Below are positions 11,589-27,244 of a stretch of DNA of 64,000 nucleotides, piece by piece (within the stretch, counting starts at the first letter, position 1; the number at the start of each line of letters is the position of its first letter). Source of the stretch: Gonapodya sp. JEL0774 (lineage: Eukaryota > Monoblepharomycota > Monoblepharidomycetes > Monoblepharidales > Gonapodyaceae); assembly GCA_027604505.1 (NCBI GenBank), contig JADIIX010000050.1, positions 82,102-146,101 on the forward strand, written 5' to 3'. The position numbers were made by a program, and so were the translations under genes. Below the pieces are notes generated by a model. It made no database searches. It worked only from the letters and a program-made list of their open reading frames with translations, and was not told the origin of the DNA.

Positions 11589-13651
11589 TCAGTGCATAAC
11601 GAAATCCGGACTCGGTTTCCCAATCGTCTCGACCTTGAAGCCGATCTTCCGCAGTTTGGCCGCGTCGAGCATAAGCCGTCCGTCGAAGATAAAGGCCGGT
11701 TTCTGCATTGATTGGTAGATCTTCTCGTAGTCCAACGCCTTGAACTCGTCCCTACGCACAGACGCAGACAGCCCAAGTCGACTTTCGAGTCTCGATTATG
11801 GTTAAAGTAGCACAATCCTCACCATTCTGTGGAGATAACTATCGCATCAGCATTTGCAGCAGCGGAGTATGCGTCCTTGAAAATGGTGACCTTTTTCTTT
11901 ACCTCCTCGATGCCAGAGGAGACACCGGGCTCGGTGAGGTCCATCATGATCTGCTCCTCCGTGACCTTGGGATCGTATATTCGAACGTTGGCATCTTCTT
12001 CCATGAAGTACTTCGTGAGGCCGATTGACGCGGATTCCCTGTTGTCCAAGCGATGGGGTGTTTTCAGAACTCACACATCTGGTCCCCATTGTCTGAAGCT
12101 CACCTGGTGTCACCAGTGTTCTTCTTGAATGCAAACCCTCTGCAAACCAGCGACTTAGCTTTCTATGATGCGGCGTTGAAACCACCACCAAGTCTCCCAC
12201 TCACAGCATGCAAATCTTCTTGTTCGTGACCGTATCGAACAGTGCGTGCACGATTCTTCGCACGAAGCGCTTCTTCTGATATTCGTTGATGACAATAACC
12301 TGACGCCAATATTCAGCCACTTCCGGTAGGTGAAGAGATTCGCAAAGATACACGAGGTTCAAAATGTCCTTCTGGAAGCAAGAGCCACCAAATGCTTTTT
12401 GCCCAACAATTTCGTGCTTGATTAGCATCATATGTTACTAGTTCCGAGACAGGAGTCTGGCGCGACTCACCAACACTGGCTTTCAAGAACTTGGGTCCGA
12501 TCCTCGAATCCTTTCCCACTGCAAATGCCACCTCATCTACATCCGCGCCAGTTGCCTCACACAGCGCCGATAATGAGTTGATAGAGGATATGCGCTGCGC
12601 CAGAAGCGCATTAGCGGCCTGTGGTGGACCGACAAGTAGTTCTGGACAAATCCGACATCGGTGGGAAGCAGCACAATAGTAAAACTTGCCAACTTCGACA
12701 GCTCCGAAGACCACAGATTCATTGTGATGATTCGCTCCCGGGGAACCCAGTGAGCATACACATCTGCAAGGGCTTTCTGGGCCGCCAGTCCTTCAGTTGT
12801 TTGGAGACTGCCAATCAAAACACGGTCTGGGGCGAACAAATCGGTGATGGCAGTGCCCTCTGCGAGAAATTCGGGATTGGAAAGAATGTCGAACCGGATT
12901 CCATCCCGAGAATTTGCTTCAAGGATGTTGCGCATGCTTTCCGCGGTACGGCACGGCACGGTCGACTTTTCGACCACGATTTTGCTCGAGGTGGCAACCT
13001 GAGCGATTCTTCTGCACGCCGACTCAACATAAGCAAGATCAGCAGCCATTCCAGCACCCAAACCGTGCTTCTTGGTCGGTGTGTTGACAGAAACGAAGAT
13101 GATGTCTGCCTCTTGAATCGCTCTGTCAACATCCGTGGTGAAGAAGAGATTCTTGCCCCGACACGCTTTCACTACATCATCAAGTCCGGGTTCATATATC
13201 GGGAGTTCGTCAGAGTTCCAGGCGGCGATTCGGGTCGGATTTACGTCCACAATAGAGACTTTGTACTCAGGGCACTTGATGGCAATGACGGAACACGTGG
13301 GACCCCCTTCAGTGAACGGTTGTTCGCCACAGAAGTAAGCAAAATGTCCAAATCCAATCAAGAATGGGCGAGTCGATGGCAGTAAAATGCGAAGGATGTA
13401 GAAAGAAGGTATAGTCGCAAACGCACATCTGTCTAGAGAACTCCATCAGAGTACAAGTCCTACATGGTTACTTACCGACGTATCCAGCACCTATGCAGCA
13501 AATTTTGCCTTTCCAGGTCTTCTCTGTCGAATCGGGTCACCAATTGGCGGGTAGCAGTCACCAGCAAGGGGAAACGAGAAAGGGGAAAAGATTCCACATC
13601 AGAAGTGGTCGATTCAGTGATGGCAGAGATTTTCGGCCGACCTGGCGACAT
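11589..13651 (-). CDS. UGDH: UDP-glucose 6-dehydrogenase
   Basis: This cytosolic enzyme oxidises UDP-glucose to UDP-glucuronate with two NAD+, feeding cell-wall and polysaccharide synthesis. Exons: about 13642-13651 (start, least certain), 13476-13523, 12690-13306, 12471-12618, 12205-12394, 12104-12139, 11823-12038, 11589-11751. The Rossmann motif [10 protein letters not shown] is split by the second intron. The catalytic cysteine lies in [16 protein letters not shown], and [11 protein letters not shown] and the NTGDTRES nucleotide-sugar region are present. The C-terminus holds [20 protein letters not shown]. The intron at 12619-12689 has a GC donor (TTG|GCAAGT), the only way to keep the conserved [14 protein letters not shown] in frame. 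The total is about 470 residues, normal for the eukaryotic enzyme. Confidence 0.95.
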
Positions 13652-13788
13652 TTTGATACGAATGACGGGATGGTAAATAATAATTCACGGCTATCAAACT
13701 GCAGTGATCATATGTGATTTGTGGCGGACACTCCGGCCGTAGTCAATAGATGCCAATGGAGTTTTCTCTAAATGCCAATTCATTATAC

Positions 13789-15760
13789 TCATTTCTTGCG
13801 GTTAACAACGGTATATGTTAAGTCTATGAGTGCGTTTCTCGCCGGGGAATCCGGTAGTTTTGATATTTCGTCAATTGCCTGCTGACAGTACGATTCTGCG
13901 AGCCTCCGTGTAGCTTCGACTCCACGAGATTGTCGAACAAGCATTAACGCCTGCAATTGGTTGGGCGTTCAAATGTGGTTAAGATTGCGACACGAACTCC
14001 GACAGTTGCGCACCTGCTCCACGTCTCCTGACTGATTGAACTTTCGTTCAATAAGTTCATTCATCTCTGGATACTCCTCTGCGGCATAGAGCACGGGTGC
14101 GGTGGCGAGCCCGAGCTTGAGATCCGCCGCTGTTGGTTTCCCCATTTCTTCGGCTGTTGAGACGAAGTCAAGCATATCGTCGATAATCTGGTGCCGAAGG
14201 TGAGTTATTGGTGAGAAAATTGAACCCACCACGAGTACAGAAGAGGAACCTGTGTCAACTTGCCTGAAAGGCCAGCCCTAAGTTTTTGCCATAATCATAC
14301 GCAATCTCGGCAACATCGTCGCGGCAACCACCGAGCACTGCGGCCGCCTGACAGCTCTTGGCTATCAGACTTGCCGTTTTCAGATACGTTTTCTCCAAGT
14401 AATATTCGAACTTGGTCATTTTCACCCCCGTCCCGCCAGAGACCCCACCAACAACTGCGGAGGCAAGTCGTGCTGCGATGGAGGGTTTTTCATCTGCTCC
14501 TGTGGCCTGAGAGTTGCGGAGCTGCATGAATTCACCTTCCACGAGATTGGAGATGACTGTTGCGAGGAGTTCAACGACCTCGACATTGCGGAGACGCGCC
14601 AAGGCGACAGATGCCCGCGCGAGCAGAAAGTCCCCCGCTAGTACTGCCATCTTGTTTCCAAACGCCGCGTTGGCCGAAGCATTGCTTCGGCGCGTAGGCG
14701 ACTCATCAATAACGTCATCGTGTAAAAGGGAAGCTGTGTGAATCATCTCCGTAATTTCGGCAAGACGTCGCTGAGAAGGGAGGATGGGAAGGTCGGGAGA
14801 GGTGGGGTACTCAGGAGCCACGGCAGTCGATGACTGTAATGTATAGTCCACCATTACATCTCCGAAAACAACCTCGGAATCCCTGACTGCACGATCAATT
14901 TCGTCCCGTGATAAGGGAACTACATTCTGGGATTCCCATCGTGTTTCTGCGGTGACATTGGCGGCCATGGACATCAACAATACAATCAAGGGCCGAACGT
15001 GCTTCCCCTGTTGTTGGAAATAGTAGCTACTGATAGTGCTGAGAACTGGATGTCCACTGCCCAAAAGGCGACGGATGTGCTCAGTCATAACAGCCAAATC
15101 CCGGCCTAAAAGTTCACGCGGGTTGATGACAGAGCCACCTTTCGGGTGGACAAGATGCTCCGCAATAGAAACAGCTTGTGCCCAGCTGTGCGAGGATTTG
15201 AAAGAAGGTGGTGTTCGCAAGACAGAGGTTACCAGGGGTCGCCGGCTGCATGGCTCAGTGACCCCGCGAGCCAAGCTTCGCCCCAGTGACTCCAAAGAAA
15301 TCCCCAGCAAAGTACTTTGCTGGACTTTCAGCGATCCATAGAGTCCGTTTTCACAGTTTAACGTCCGCGATGTCTTATCTCCTCCCACAATGTCCTCACA
15401 TGCGGCTCGGCTATCGGAAGAGTAAGGTCTCTCAAACTCTGCAGAACTAAGCTCTAAATGCGAGGATGCGACGTAAGATGTATGGAAATGAGCATTGCTC
15501 GTCATATGTCCGTCTGATACTGAATGTGCTCCACACCCGAACACAGGTGCCGAGCATTGGAAAAGAAGACCTGATGATGCCAGCAGCCCCGGAAGGGTAG
15601 CACAGCCAGTGGAGTTACGGATTTTGTTTCGAGGGATTGTAGAAGAGAAAGATGCAGCGGAAAACTGTGTGGGATGACTTTTCGCGGACAAGATGGCGGA
15701 GGATGCGACTCCCATGACCCCACACCGCAAAGAGGACGAGATGGGGTGGATCGATGCCAT
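13789..15760 (-). CDS. COQ1: Mitochondrial trans-polyprenyl diphosphate synthase (COQ1 family)
   Basis: This enzyme builds the isoprenoid tail of ubiquinone by successive additions of isopentenyl diphosphate. Exons are 14264-15760, 14014-14187 and 13789-13950. The first aspartate-rich motif is LLHDDVIDES, and the second (IIDDMLDF) begins right after intron 1. GNKMAVLAGDFLLARA, the KTASLIAKSC region and a GKHVRPLIVLL segment complete the prenyltransferase core. An N-terminal extension of about 200 residues, Ser/Arg-rich with few acids, is consistent with mitochondrial import but longer than usual. Intron 1 (14188-14263) has a GC donor: CAG|GCAAGT...CCAG. The tail length of the product cannot be predicted. 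The gene is head-to-head with SEC23, sharing about 165 bp of promoter. Confidence 0.93.
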
Positions 15761-15925
15761 GGACTGCGGTATTTCTCAGTCCCAATCTCAGTGATAATTG
15801 AAGACACGTGTGCGTGCAGAATTCTGCAAAATACGTATCGGGATACTTTGGTCCTCACAACTGATCGGTATTGTGGCATTTGTCCAAGAACAAACTTATT
15901 CAATTCAATTACATTTCCCACAAAC

Positions 15926-19127
<3,202 letters not shown>

Positions 19128-19230
19128 TTAAATAGAATTTGTTTGGGTGATAATGTTACAAATTTCACAGCATGTTCTGATTTTGTGACGTGGTTCACCG
19201 AACTGGAAATAAACCCACCATTCTGAAACC

Positions 19231-19940
19231 ATGGCCCGAGACCATTCGAGGTAGAAATTTCTCGAACAGTTTGCACAAATACTAAGAGCTCGCTGATCAT
19301 TTTGTTGCTCCGATTTCCTTCTGATGTGGCATCGTCGCTGTGGGTGGGTCTGATCTGCAATGGAAACAGAGATCCGTGTCCTTGGGTCATCGTCAATGAC
19401 AGTGAGCGCTCTTCCATTTGGCCGTGATTGAAACACCTCTTTCGTCTTACCAACTTCGTACTCTCGTCAATGTCCTCTTGGGAAGGCGGTGGGGCTTTCG
19501 CGATGGGGGCTGTTGGAGGTGCTATCTGGCACGGATTCAAGGGATTTAGAAACTCCCCGAGGGGCGAGAGGCTGCCAGGCATGATTGCAGCAGTCAAGGC
19601 TCGTTCTCCTGTTCTAGGAGGTAACTTTGCTGTGTGGGGTGGACTGTTCTCGACATTCGACTGTGGTATGGCGGGTCTCCGAGGTGTGGAGGACCCTTGG
19701 AACGCAATCGCTAGTGGTGCTATTACCGGAGGTGTTCTAGCTGCCCGTGGAGGATGGAGGACGGCCTTACCGAGTGCAATTGTTGGAGGGGTGCTTTTGG
19801 CACTCATCGAGGGAGTGGGCATCATGATTTCGCGTGTTTCAGCGGGGAGCTACAAGCCTGTAGCTCCGCAGTTACCCACAGACATTCAGCAGCAAGGGTC
19901 TCAGAAGGAGCGGCAGTCAAGTCAACTTGCAACAGCGTGA
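19231..19940 (+). CDS. TIM17: Mitochondrial import translocase subunit Tim17
   Basis: Core membrane subunit of the TIM23 presequence translocase in the inner mitochondrial membrane. Exons are 19231-19250, 19370-19401 and 19486-19940. The joined N-terminus [20 protein letters not shown] matches the family hallmark (RDPCPW..VND-GGAFAMG). Four hydrophobic helices follow, with the [16 protein letters not shown] motif and glycine-zipper residues. The C-terminal tail is hydrophilic and Gln-rich. The first coding exon is 20 nt and the second 32 nt. The start lies only about 100 bp after the SEC23 stop on the same strand, so its promoter is very compact or lies within SEC23. Confidence 0.95.
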
Positions 19941-20128
19941 TAAATGCAAAGCTATCCTCTTTACTCTTGTATATAGAGTAGGGATATTGATGGAAACACA
20001 TTATGTGCACATGCGGTCTTTGTTATTCAAATTCATTATGTAATCGGTGCGTGGTGTTGGGTTCGAGCATGAAAGACTTGAGGGAGAACTTTTCTCTTTT
20101 CGAAGGTTGAACAAACGATCTGTTGAAA

Positions 20129-23100
20129 ATGACTCTTCAAAATGGACGAGGCACATCTCTGAGGCGTTCTTCATCTCGCCAGGAACACAAAGATCGCAGG
20201 GGAGAATCTCGGGGAGGAGCGGGTGGTGGTATCCGAACAGCGAAGGGGCTTCTGACCGAGTCTCCACAACGTCAAAGCACTCACACCAAGAGACGTCGTA
20301 GGCAGAATGCAGCAACAGCATTTGACGTTTACACATATCAATCTTCTAATAGCAGGGAGCGACAAAAATTGGCCTCAAAGCAGTCAGGTCAGGGTGAAGA
20401 TGACTCTGGATCATTGGACTCTGGCGATGAGGACGGACGGCAAGAAATTATCGATGATGAAGAAATTAGTGAAGATGACGCTTTTGATTCGGAAGATGAG
20501 AAAAGGTGGGGTCAATTTTTTGACCGGGCCGACGGACAGTCACGGACAGCCGTACGTGATGGCGCTCAAAGGCGCGAGGATGAGGAGGATCAAGGAGAAA
20601 GTGAAGATAGTTCAGAAGAAGATGATGATCTTGCACAGGGAACACTTCTCTCGGACTTGGTTGACGATAAATTCACGAAACAGCTCCTGCCCACAGAGGA
20701 GGACCCCTCTGATGAAGATGGAAGCGCGGACGAAGATGCGCACATTAATGGCTCCGATTCAACTGATGAGAACGAAAGTGAAACTGTGTCTGAAGACGAG
20801 ACGAAGCTCGCGAACCTGGACTCCCTTGTCACCTCTCTGGGAACCATTCGGACACGGAACCAGAACGCACGAGCCAGTGCGATATCAGAGGTGTACGATG
20901 AGAATGAGTACGATGTTCCAGTCAGGAGAGAGGGTGAGTATTCTGATGCTTAATCCTTCATTCCACTATTTTTGACACATTTTCGAAGGGCAATCGAGGG
21001 TAGAGCTCGAGGATCTTCTCGGAGCATTAGATGACACCGCGGGATTTTCCAAACTGAAGAAAAACATTCGGAGACTGGAGCGGGCAGGCCGCTCAAATTC
21101 ACGCACCCCCGGTGGCGCCGTTCCGACCCCTCTCCCACATCGCCTCCAAGAGCGCGTTGAACGCAAAGCTGCCTATGAGGAGAGTAAGAAAGAAGTATCA
21201 AAATGGACGCCTGTGGTGAAGAAGTATAGAGAAAGCGAGCATTTGGACTTTGGGGCGGTTGGGGGAAAGCTTAATGTGACGAGTGCTGCGTTGGCGGGGA
21301 ACATCAAGGTATGTCGCTCAGTTTAAAGCTGCAATAAAAAGGTTCGAATCATGGGTTCCATTTGGCACATTCAAAGCCTCAAACAGACCTAGAGAAGGAA
21401 GTACGACAATTTTTGTCGGACGCCAGCTTGGTGAGCGAGAGAAAGCGAGGAGAATTTGAGGAACTTGAGGCCGCAGAAATCTCGATGGAAGAGGTAAGAT
21501 CTTGTTGGCGATGTTGCCGCAATCTTGGCTCACAGGGTGTCCGGCAACAACTGAAGCTGAAAGTACGGCGGGCTGAGCTTGCCAAAATGCGAAGTCTTAT
21601 GTTTTTCCATGAGCTCAAGCTTAAGAAGGCTGCCAAAATCAAATCACGCACTTACCGCAAATTGAAGAAAGTGGACGCTGCGAAGCGCCAGATTGGACAG
21701 GAAGGCGACTTGGATTCTTCCGCCTTTGCTGACACGGACTCAACCCGAGCACAAGAGGGTCGCCTCCAGCAAGAAATTGAACGTGCGAAAGAACGTATGT
21801 CATTACGGCACAGGTCGAAAGGACAATGGGCAAAAGAACTGGCGAAAATTGGAAAGAACAGTCACGAAGGTTCGCGACAAGCGCAGATGCAGGCGCTGGA
21901 TGAAAGGGAAAGACTTCGGAAAAAGATATTGACTGGCTTGAGAGCAAACTCAGATTCCGATGTAGACGAAAGTGAGAGGAGTGATTCGGGGAGCGAGGAC
22001 GGGTTCAGTAATACACGGGAACATGGCGTGCGGGCGCTTGCGGCGTTGGAGCAGGAGCTAGGAGAGTACGACGGAACGGCAGACAGAACAGGTATCATGG
22101 CCATGAAGTTTATGCAGCACGGAGAGCAAGCTGAACGCGAGGAGGCTCGTAAGGCCATTGAGAAAATGCGCATGGATTTGGAGGATGGTGTCGTGGACGA
22201 TATCGACTCTGGTGGAGAAACTTATGAGAGTGGTGGGAAAGTGCCTAGAGCACTTTCCAAGAAACCACCTGCAAACTTAGGGCGGCAGGCATTTGGGAAA
22301 GAGGATGACAAGAGACCGCTTGAGTTGGCGTCATCCGCGTTGACCTCAACTGCAGGGATGCATAATGCCGTTTCATTCTCTGTAACAACGGGCTCCGCGA
22401 TTGACGTTGGAGAACAGAAACTCTTTGACGAAGAGCCCTTCGAGAGTAAGTCTTGGTTATGTTGCCTTTCCGATCTGGACGTTAAATGTTTGGTCTGTTG
22501 GTTGATGTAGTCCACGAGGAGGCTGTAACACACGTGTTCAAGAAAGGTGTTGCTGAAGATCCAATCAAACATGCGTTTTCAGATTCGGACGAGAGCGTTT
22601 CAGCAAAACTCAGGAACACTAATTCCGCGCGAACTTCCGTGCAACAGGCGCTTCTTGATTCGAAAGCAATCAAATCCGAATCTGTTCTCCAAAGGCCACC
22701 TTACCAACCAGAGGAAGCGAACCCCTGGCTTTTAGCTGTCGAAGATATTGTGGTCTCGAAAGCGAGACTATCCTCACATAGCAACCCCAAAGAGGCTGGG
22801 CGAGAAGAAAAGGCCTTGAACAAGGTGGACAAGCAGAAAAGTGAAGTTCTGAGAAAGGTCAACAAGCCACATCATAATGTTGACGCAATGGAACTGGACG
22901 CTGATATCCTTCACTCACTTGAGCACTCCACACCAAGTCAGTTAGCCAGTGCAGTACCACGCAATTCTCCAGTACATGCCGACAATCCCTCGGTAGCAAG
23001 CACAGTGAAGCAGCAATATTCAACATCCGGAGGTGCGAATGGAGCTGATTTGAGGGATGATTCAGACAGGGATTCGGATGTCGACACTCAAGCCGTCCCA

Positions 23101-23843
23101 AGCGATTCACAATTTGCCATGATCCACCAAACTGATTTGCGCACCCTCAGTAACCCTGAGCTGATGCGCTTGGCTTTCGCCAATGATGACGCTGTCGTCG
23201 ACGAATTTGAAGACGAGAAGCGGAAGGAAGTTGGTGAAGCTGAAGGGATCCTAGAGCACACTGGGTCCCTTCCCGGATGGGTGAGTAATCACTTGGTTCA
23301 CTGGTTTCTTCTCATCAACCATCGCCTTACGAAGCCCTCATCCATTTACAAGGGTTCCTGGGCTGGCGCTGGGGTGAAAGAGCCCAAGAAGAGGATGCGC
23401 AAGGATAAAGAAGATCATGCACCGCAGAAAAAGCCCAAAACCGGTCTTATCCCCGCCGATAAGCGGAAGGATGCAAAGCTTCCTTACGTTATTATCAACG
23501 AAAAGAAGATGCGAAAGGTATCCAACCAACTGTCGCGTCCTCAAGAGATCGTAGTTTCAAATTGGCGTTTGCATTATTTTGCAGGCTGCTAAGTACATGA
23601 TATCATCCGTACCATATCCGTTCGAAACTCGGGAACAATATGAAGCCAGTCTGAGAGTTCCCGTTGGCCAAGAATGGAATGCACAGAATACTTTCCAGAA
23701 GCTTATAAAGCCTCGTATTATAAGCAAGCCCGGTGAGCCCTCTATAGTATCGTTTGGGGCCAAATTAGTATTCATTGGTGTCTGCACTAGGGGTTGCCGT
23801 CGTTCCACCAAAACTGGCGCGTGGACCGCCGATTAAGTCTTAG
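20129..23843 (+). CDS. UTP14: U3 snoRNP protein Utp14
   Basis: SSU-processome component needed for 18S rRNA maturation in the nucleolus. In yeast it activates the helicase Dhr1. Exons: 20129-20933, 20989-21308, 21377-21493, 21536-22445, 22511-23280, 23353-23517, 23585-23732 and 23791-23843. The N-terminal third is basic, then strongly acidic (Asp/Glu/Ser runs), as in the family. The conserved core includes SKWTPVVKKYRESEHLDF, KIKSRTYRKLKK and FMQHGEQAEREEARKAI. The C-terminus carries YMISSVPYPFETREQYEASL and ends PPKLARGPPIKS. An ATG at 20129 is chosen because an upstream TTG is not a credible start. It is tail to tail with PWP2, another member of the same particle. Confidence 0.94.
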
Positions 23844-23933
23844 TTGACAGTAGCATCATATTACTCAGTCTACGACAATACAGAGGGCGTTTACAATGGC
23901 TTGAATGTTTGATTGTAAGTATTTATATACATA

Positions 23934-26900
23934 TCACTGTGAATCAGATTCCGAATCATCTACATTGTCCTGGCTATCCGCAAGGGATGGCTCTTGATCT
24001 TCATCGCTGTCGTCTTGTTCCGTCTGTTCTGCACCATTAAGCCTCCGCTGGCGAAGGACAAATTGCATCATTGAAGTATTTTCATTGCATCTGCAATGGT
24101 GAACATGGATTGACAAACTTCTACGTTTAAGTTCAGCTGCGGTGTACTTACAGTGATCGTAAGTCGTCAGACATTTTGATGATGGTGCGATGTAAAGCAC
24201 GCAGTGGGCCTCTTAGCTCCGCTTGATTGTTGCCTTTCAAAGATCTCGCGTGATGGCGCATAAAGGCAGTGGTCCACAGAAGCGCAAACTCTATACGCCG
24301 CGTTGATTCGAGCCATTCGACGAGAAACTTGAGCATTCTTTCTTGGTACTTTGAGGGGATTTGCTGGACAACTAGTTCCACTTCTGTCGTCGGGGTTTGC
24401 TCTACAACAAAGCCAGTTAATGTCCGATCGCCCAGTCGAAACGACATCACAAGGGCTCGCAACCAATCCCGATCATCCACTGCATTTTTCGTGCTTTGAG
24501 GAGTAATGTTCACTTCCAGGTCAAATGGGTCGAATGCTAAATTGTCATCTACTCCATAGAGCATAAGTCCTTCTGTGGTAGCGGCTGCCCAAGATCGTCC
24601 TGTGGGCGAAAATCGCACTTCCATCACTCGCACTTCCGGTCGCGTCTTGCGATGAGACAAGTCCCCCTTCTGCACGCCAGGGAGTTTCTTGACGAACCGC
24701 TCCTCCTCTTCTTCAGAAGTACCGTCCGCATCATCAATGAGATCAATAGGACCGGCATCAGTCATATTTTTGGAGTTGAGAAACTCTCGCATGCCATCCA
24801 AAGACAGGTTGTATGATATCTGGAACCTTTTCAGTAAAACACGGGACCGGCAATCGTACATACAAACGAATCGTGATCGACCACCCGCAATGACGCACGA
24901 TCCGTCGGTGCTGTAACATAAAGAACTGAAATTTCGGCTCGAAGCATTGTTTGAAGCTGAACGACGGTCATTCGCGAGCCTCCCTGGCGCGATGTCTCTT
25001 CGTCCCTCCAGAGATCCTACTTGTCGCGCCTCGTCTGGATCCCAGAATGAAATCATTCCATCAAGAGTCGAAAGTGCTACCTCTTGTCCATCCGGTCGCC
25101 AGGTTACCGCGAGAACGCTGGAACCTCCTTCCTGGCCCATCATTTCTGTTTGCCCGGCCTTGCGGCCGAAAATTTCCCAAACCCTGGCCGTTCCGTCCCA
25201 AGAACCACTCAACAGTCTACCGCTGCCCGAAGTGTCAAACTGCAGAGCACAGACAGGGCCAGTATGACCAGGAAGCACTTCTAAAAGTCTCCCTGTCTGC
25301 ACAGACCAAACATAAATCTCAAACACGTCAGCACCTCCGGCCGCAACAACTTCACCGCTAGGGTCCACTGCAAGACTCGCAAACTGCACCGCCGTGGGTG
25401 TAATGAGAGTTCGGAAGTTACGATAACGAAGGAGGTCGAAGCCTCTCACAGTTCCATCGAGGCTCGCCGTCCACAGCACCTGACCCTGTCTCGCAAACTC
25501 CACTTTGGTAACACCAGCAGTGTGTTCAGGAAAGGTGACGTAACAGAATCCATTGGTGGCATTCCACACCTTGACTTTGCCGTCCATTGCCCCGGTGGCC
25601 AGATGTTGTCCATCAGCGGAATAGGCAACACAATCTATGGTGCCCGCGTGCGCCTGTTGCTTTAAAACGTACGTCTCAGATTGCCATTCCCAGACGAGCA
25701 GTTGGCCCAGAGCGGATGAGCCCAGGGCTAACCACTCGCCACTAGGTGAAACGGAGCATGTGGTGATTTGATGTTGCGATATGCTACCGCCATGAGCAAT
25801 CGGAATGACAATGAACACCACAGGATGAGCGTTCTTGGGTGGAGAACTCACCTCAGAGTGTGAATGTTGTTGAAATCTGGTACTTCCCATAGGCCAAACA
25901 CTCCAGAGGAGAAACCGACCACAAGGAGTCCCGATTTCTTGTGGAACTCGACTGACTGAACTTTTGCATGATTTTGATTGAAGTAGTGCCGCGCGACAAT
26001 CTTGAAGAGTCGTTTAGGCAGTGTCTGTGGTGCACTTTTGCCGTTGTGGAGAGTTCGGTCCGCCGCTTCACCTACAATCGCTGCTCGTGGCCTCTTTGCT
26101 TGTGTTGGGAGCGAATCAACATCTTCGGTTTTGATTCCAACGTCAGTATCTTCCTCCCAGATGAAGAATGCCCCATCCTTGCTGACAGTGTAAACTCGAT
26201 TGCATTGTCCAACTTTATCATTTGATGCAGGGTCCTTATCTTCCACGAACCACGCCCCCACGACGACGTCACGATGGCCCGCAAGCACAGTTGGCTTGAA
26301 TCCTTCTTCGGGATTCAATGTCCATACTCGAGCAGTCATGTCTTTGGAGGAGCTGATGAACCTGGAACCACAAGACTTCCACGACACCCGCGTAACATCA
26401 TCGTAGTGGCCAGCATAAGTGCGGTGAAGAATGAGGGGTGAAAATTCGCGATGATGTCCGGGTGTGCGCCAAGTTTGAAGGAGGCGACCTTGAGTGACCA
26501 AAATCGCTGATCCATCCGGTGAGAATTGAATGTCGCGAACGGGTTCTTTGAAGGAGTGATGATGCAGGATGGTACGATTCGGTAGGTTAAATATAATTGA
26601 CTTTCCATCTAGATGAGACGTGGGAAGGGGAAGTGAGCATCATGTTGGTTTGGACCCATGCCGTACGCACCTTCATCAACTGATATGAGGAGAACGGCAT
26701 TCCGAGAGAGAGCGATCCGAGAAACGGTTTTTCGGTTTTCAAAAGGCAGGGTATTTGATTTATTACTAGCGAGGAAACAGATGATTCGTTGTTCGAGGAC
26801 TATATGTACAAGTGGATGATCACACTCACTTTACCAAATCGAAGATCGACACTCTATTTCCAACAGGGCTGACAATCGAGTTGCCATCTGGCGTGAAAAT

Positions 26901-27107
26901 GACATTGCCTTGTTTGTAGACGACGCCACATAGATTGGAGAACTAGGTCCGGATGATGTGAATGTGGACAGTGAGTGACATGCAAGGACCAATATCGACA
27001 GAATTGTCGTTTTCGACCAGGATTCGAAAGATGTATGAGATTGGAATTGAGGATGGCAGCGACGTCTCGTGATTGTCAGAGAGACTCACCGTGAAGTCGA
27101 CTCGCAT
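23934..27107 (-). CDS. PWP2: U3 snoRNP WD-repeat protein Pwp2 (Utp1)
   Basis: Subunit of the UTP-B subcomplex of the SSU processome, acting early on pre-rRNA in the nucleolus. Exons: 27090-27107, 26830-26942, 26671-26765, 25852-26608, 24152-25783 and 23934-24090. The joined N-terminus MRVDFTFSNLCGVVYKQGN corresponds to yeast Pwp2 (DFKFSNLLGTVYRQGN). Two beta-propellers are visible as repeated WD/GH units: GHYDDVTRVSW, GHRDVVVGAW, AHAGTIDCVAYS, EHTAGVTKVEFA and GHTGPVCALQFD. The C-terminal helical Utp12 domain contains KYQERMLKFLVEWLES, and the tail is acidic. The first coding exon is only 18 nt. The protein is about 910 residues, normal for the family. Confidence 0.95.
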
Positions 27108-27244
27108 TACCCAGACTTTCTCTTTTCGGTGTCGGTGTGGACCTCAATATCCGGGAGCTAATTTTGACCAAAGTCAACAATTTGAATGCCTGAAATCTGT
27201 CATCTAAACTATGTAGTGTAAACTCCTTGCAAACAATTCTGCAA

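Noticed and set aside
12621-13385. 254-codon plus-strand frame
   Set aside because: It lies antisense to the UGDH exon with clear family motifs; its own translation has no conserved feature.
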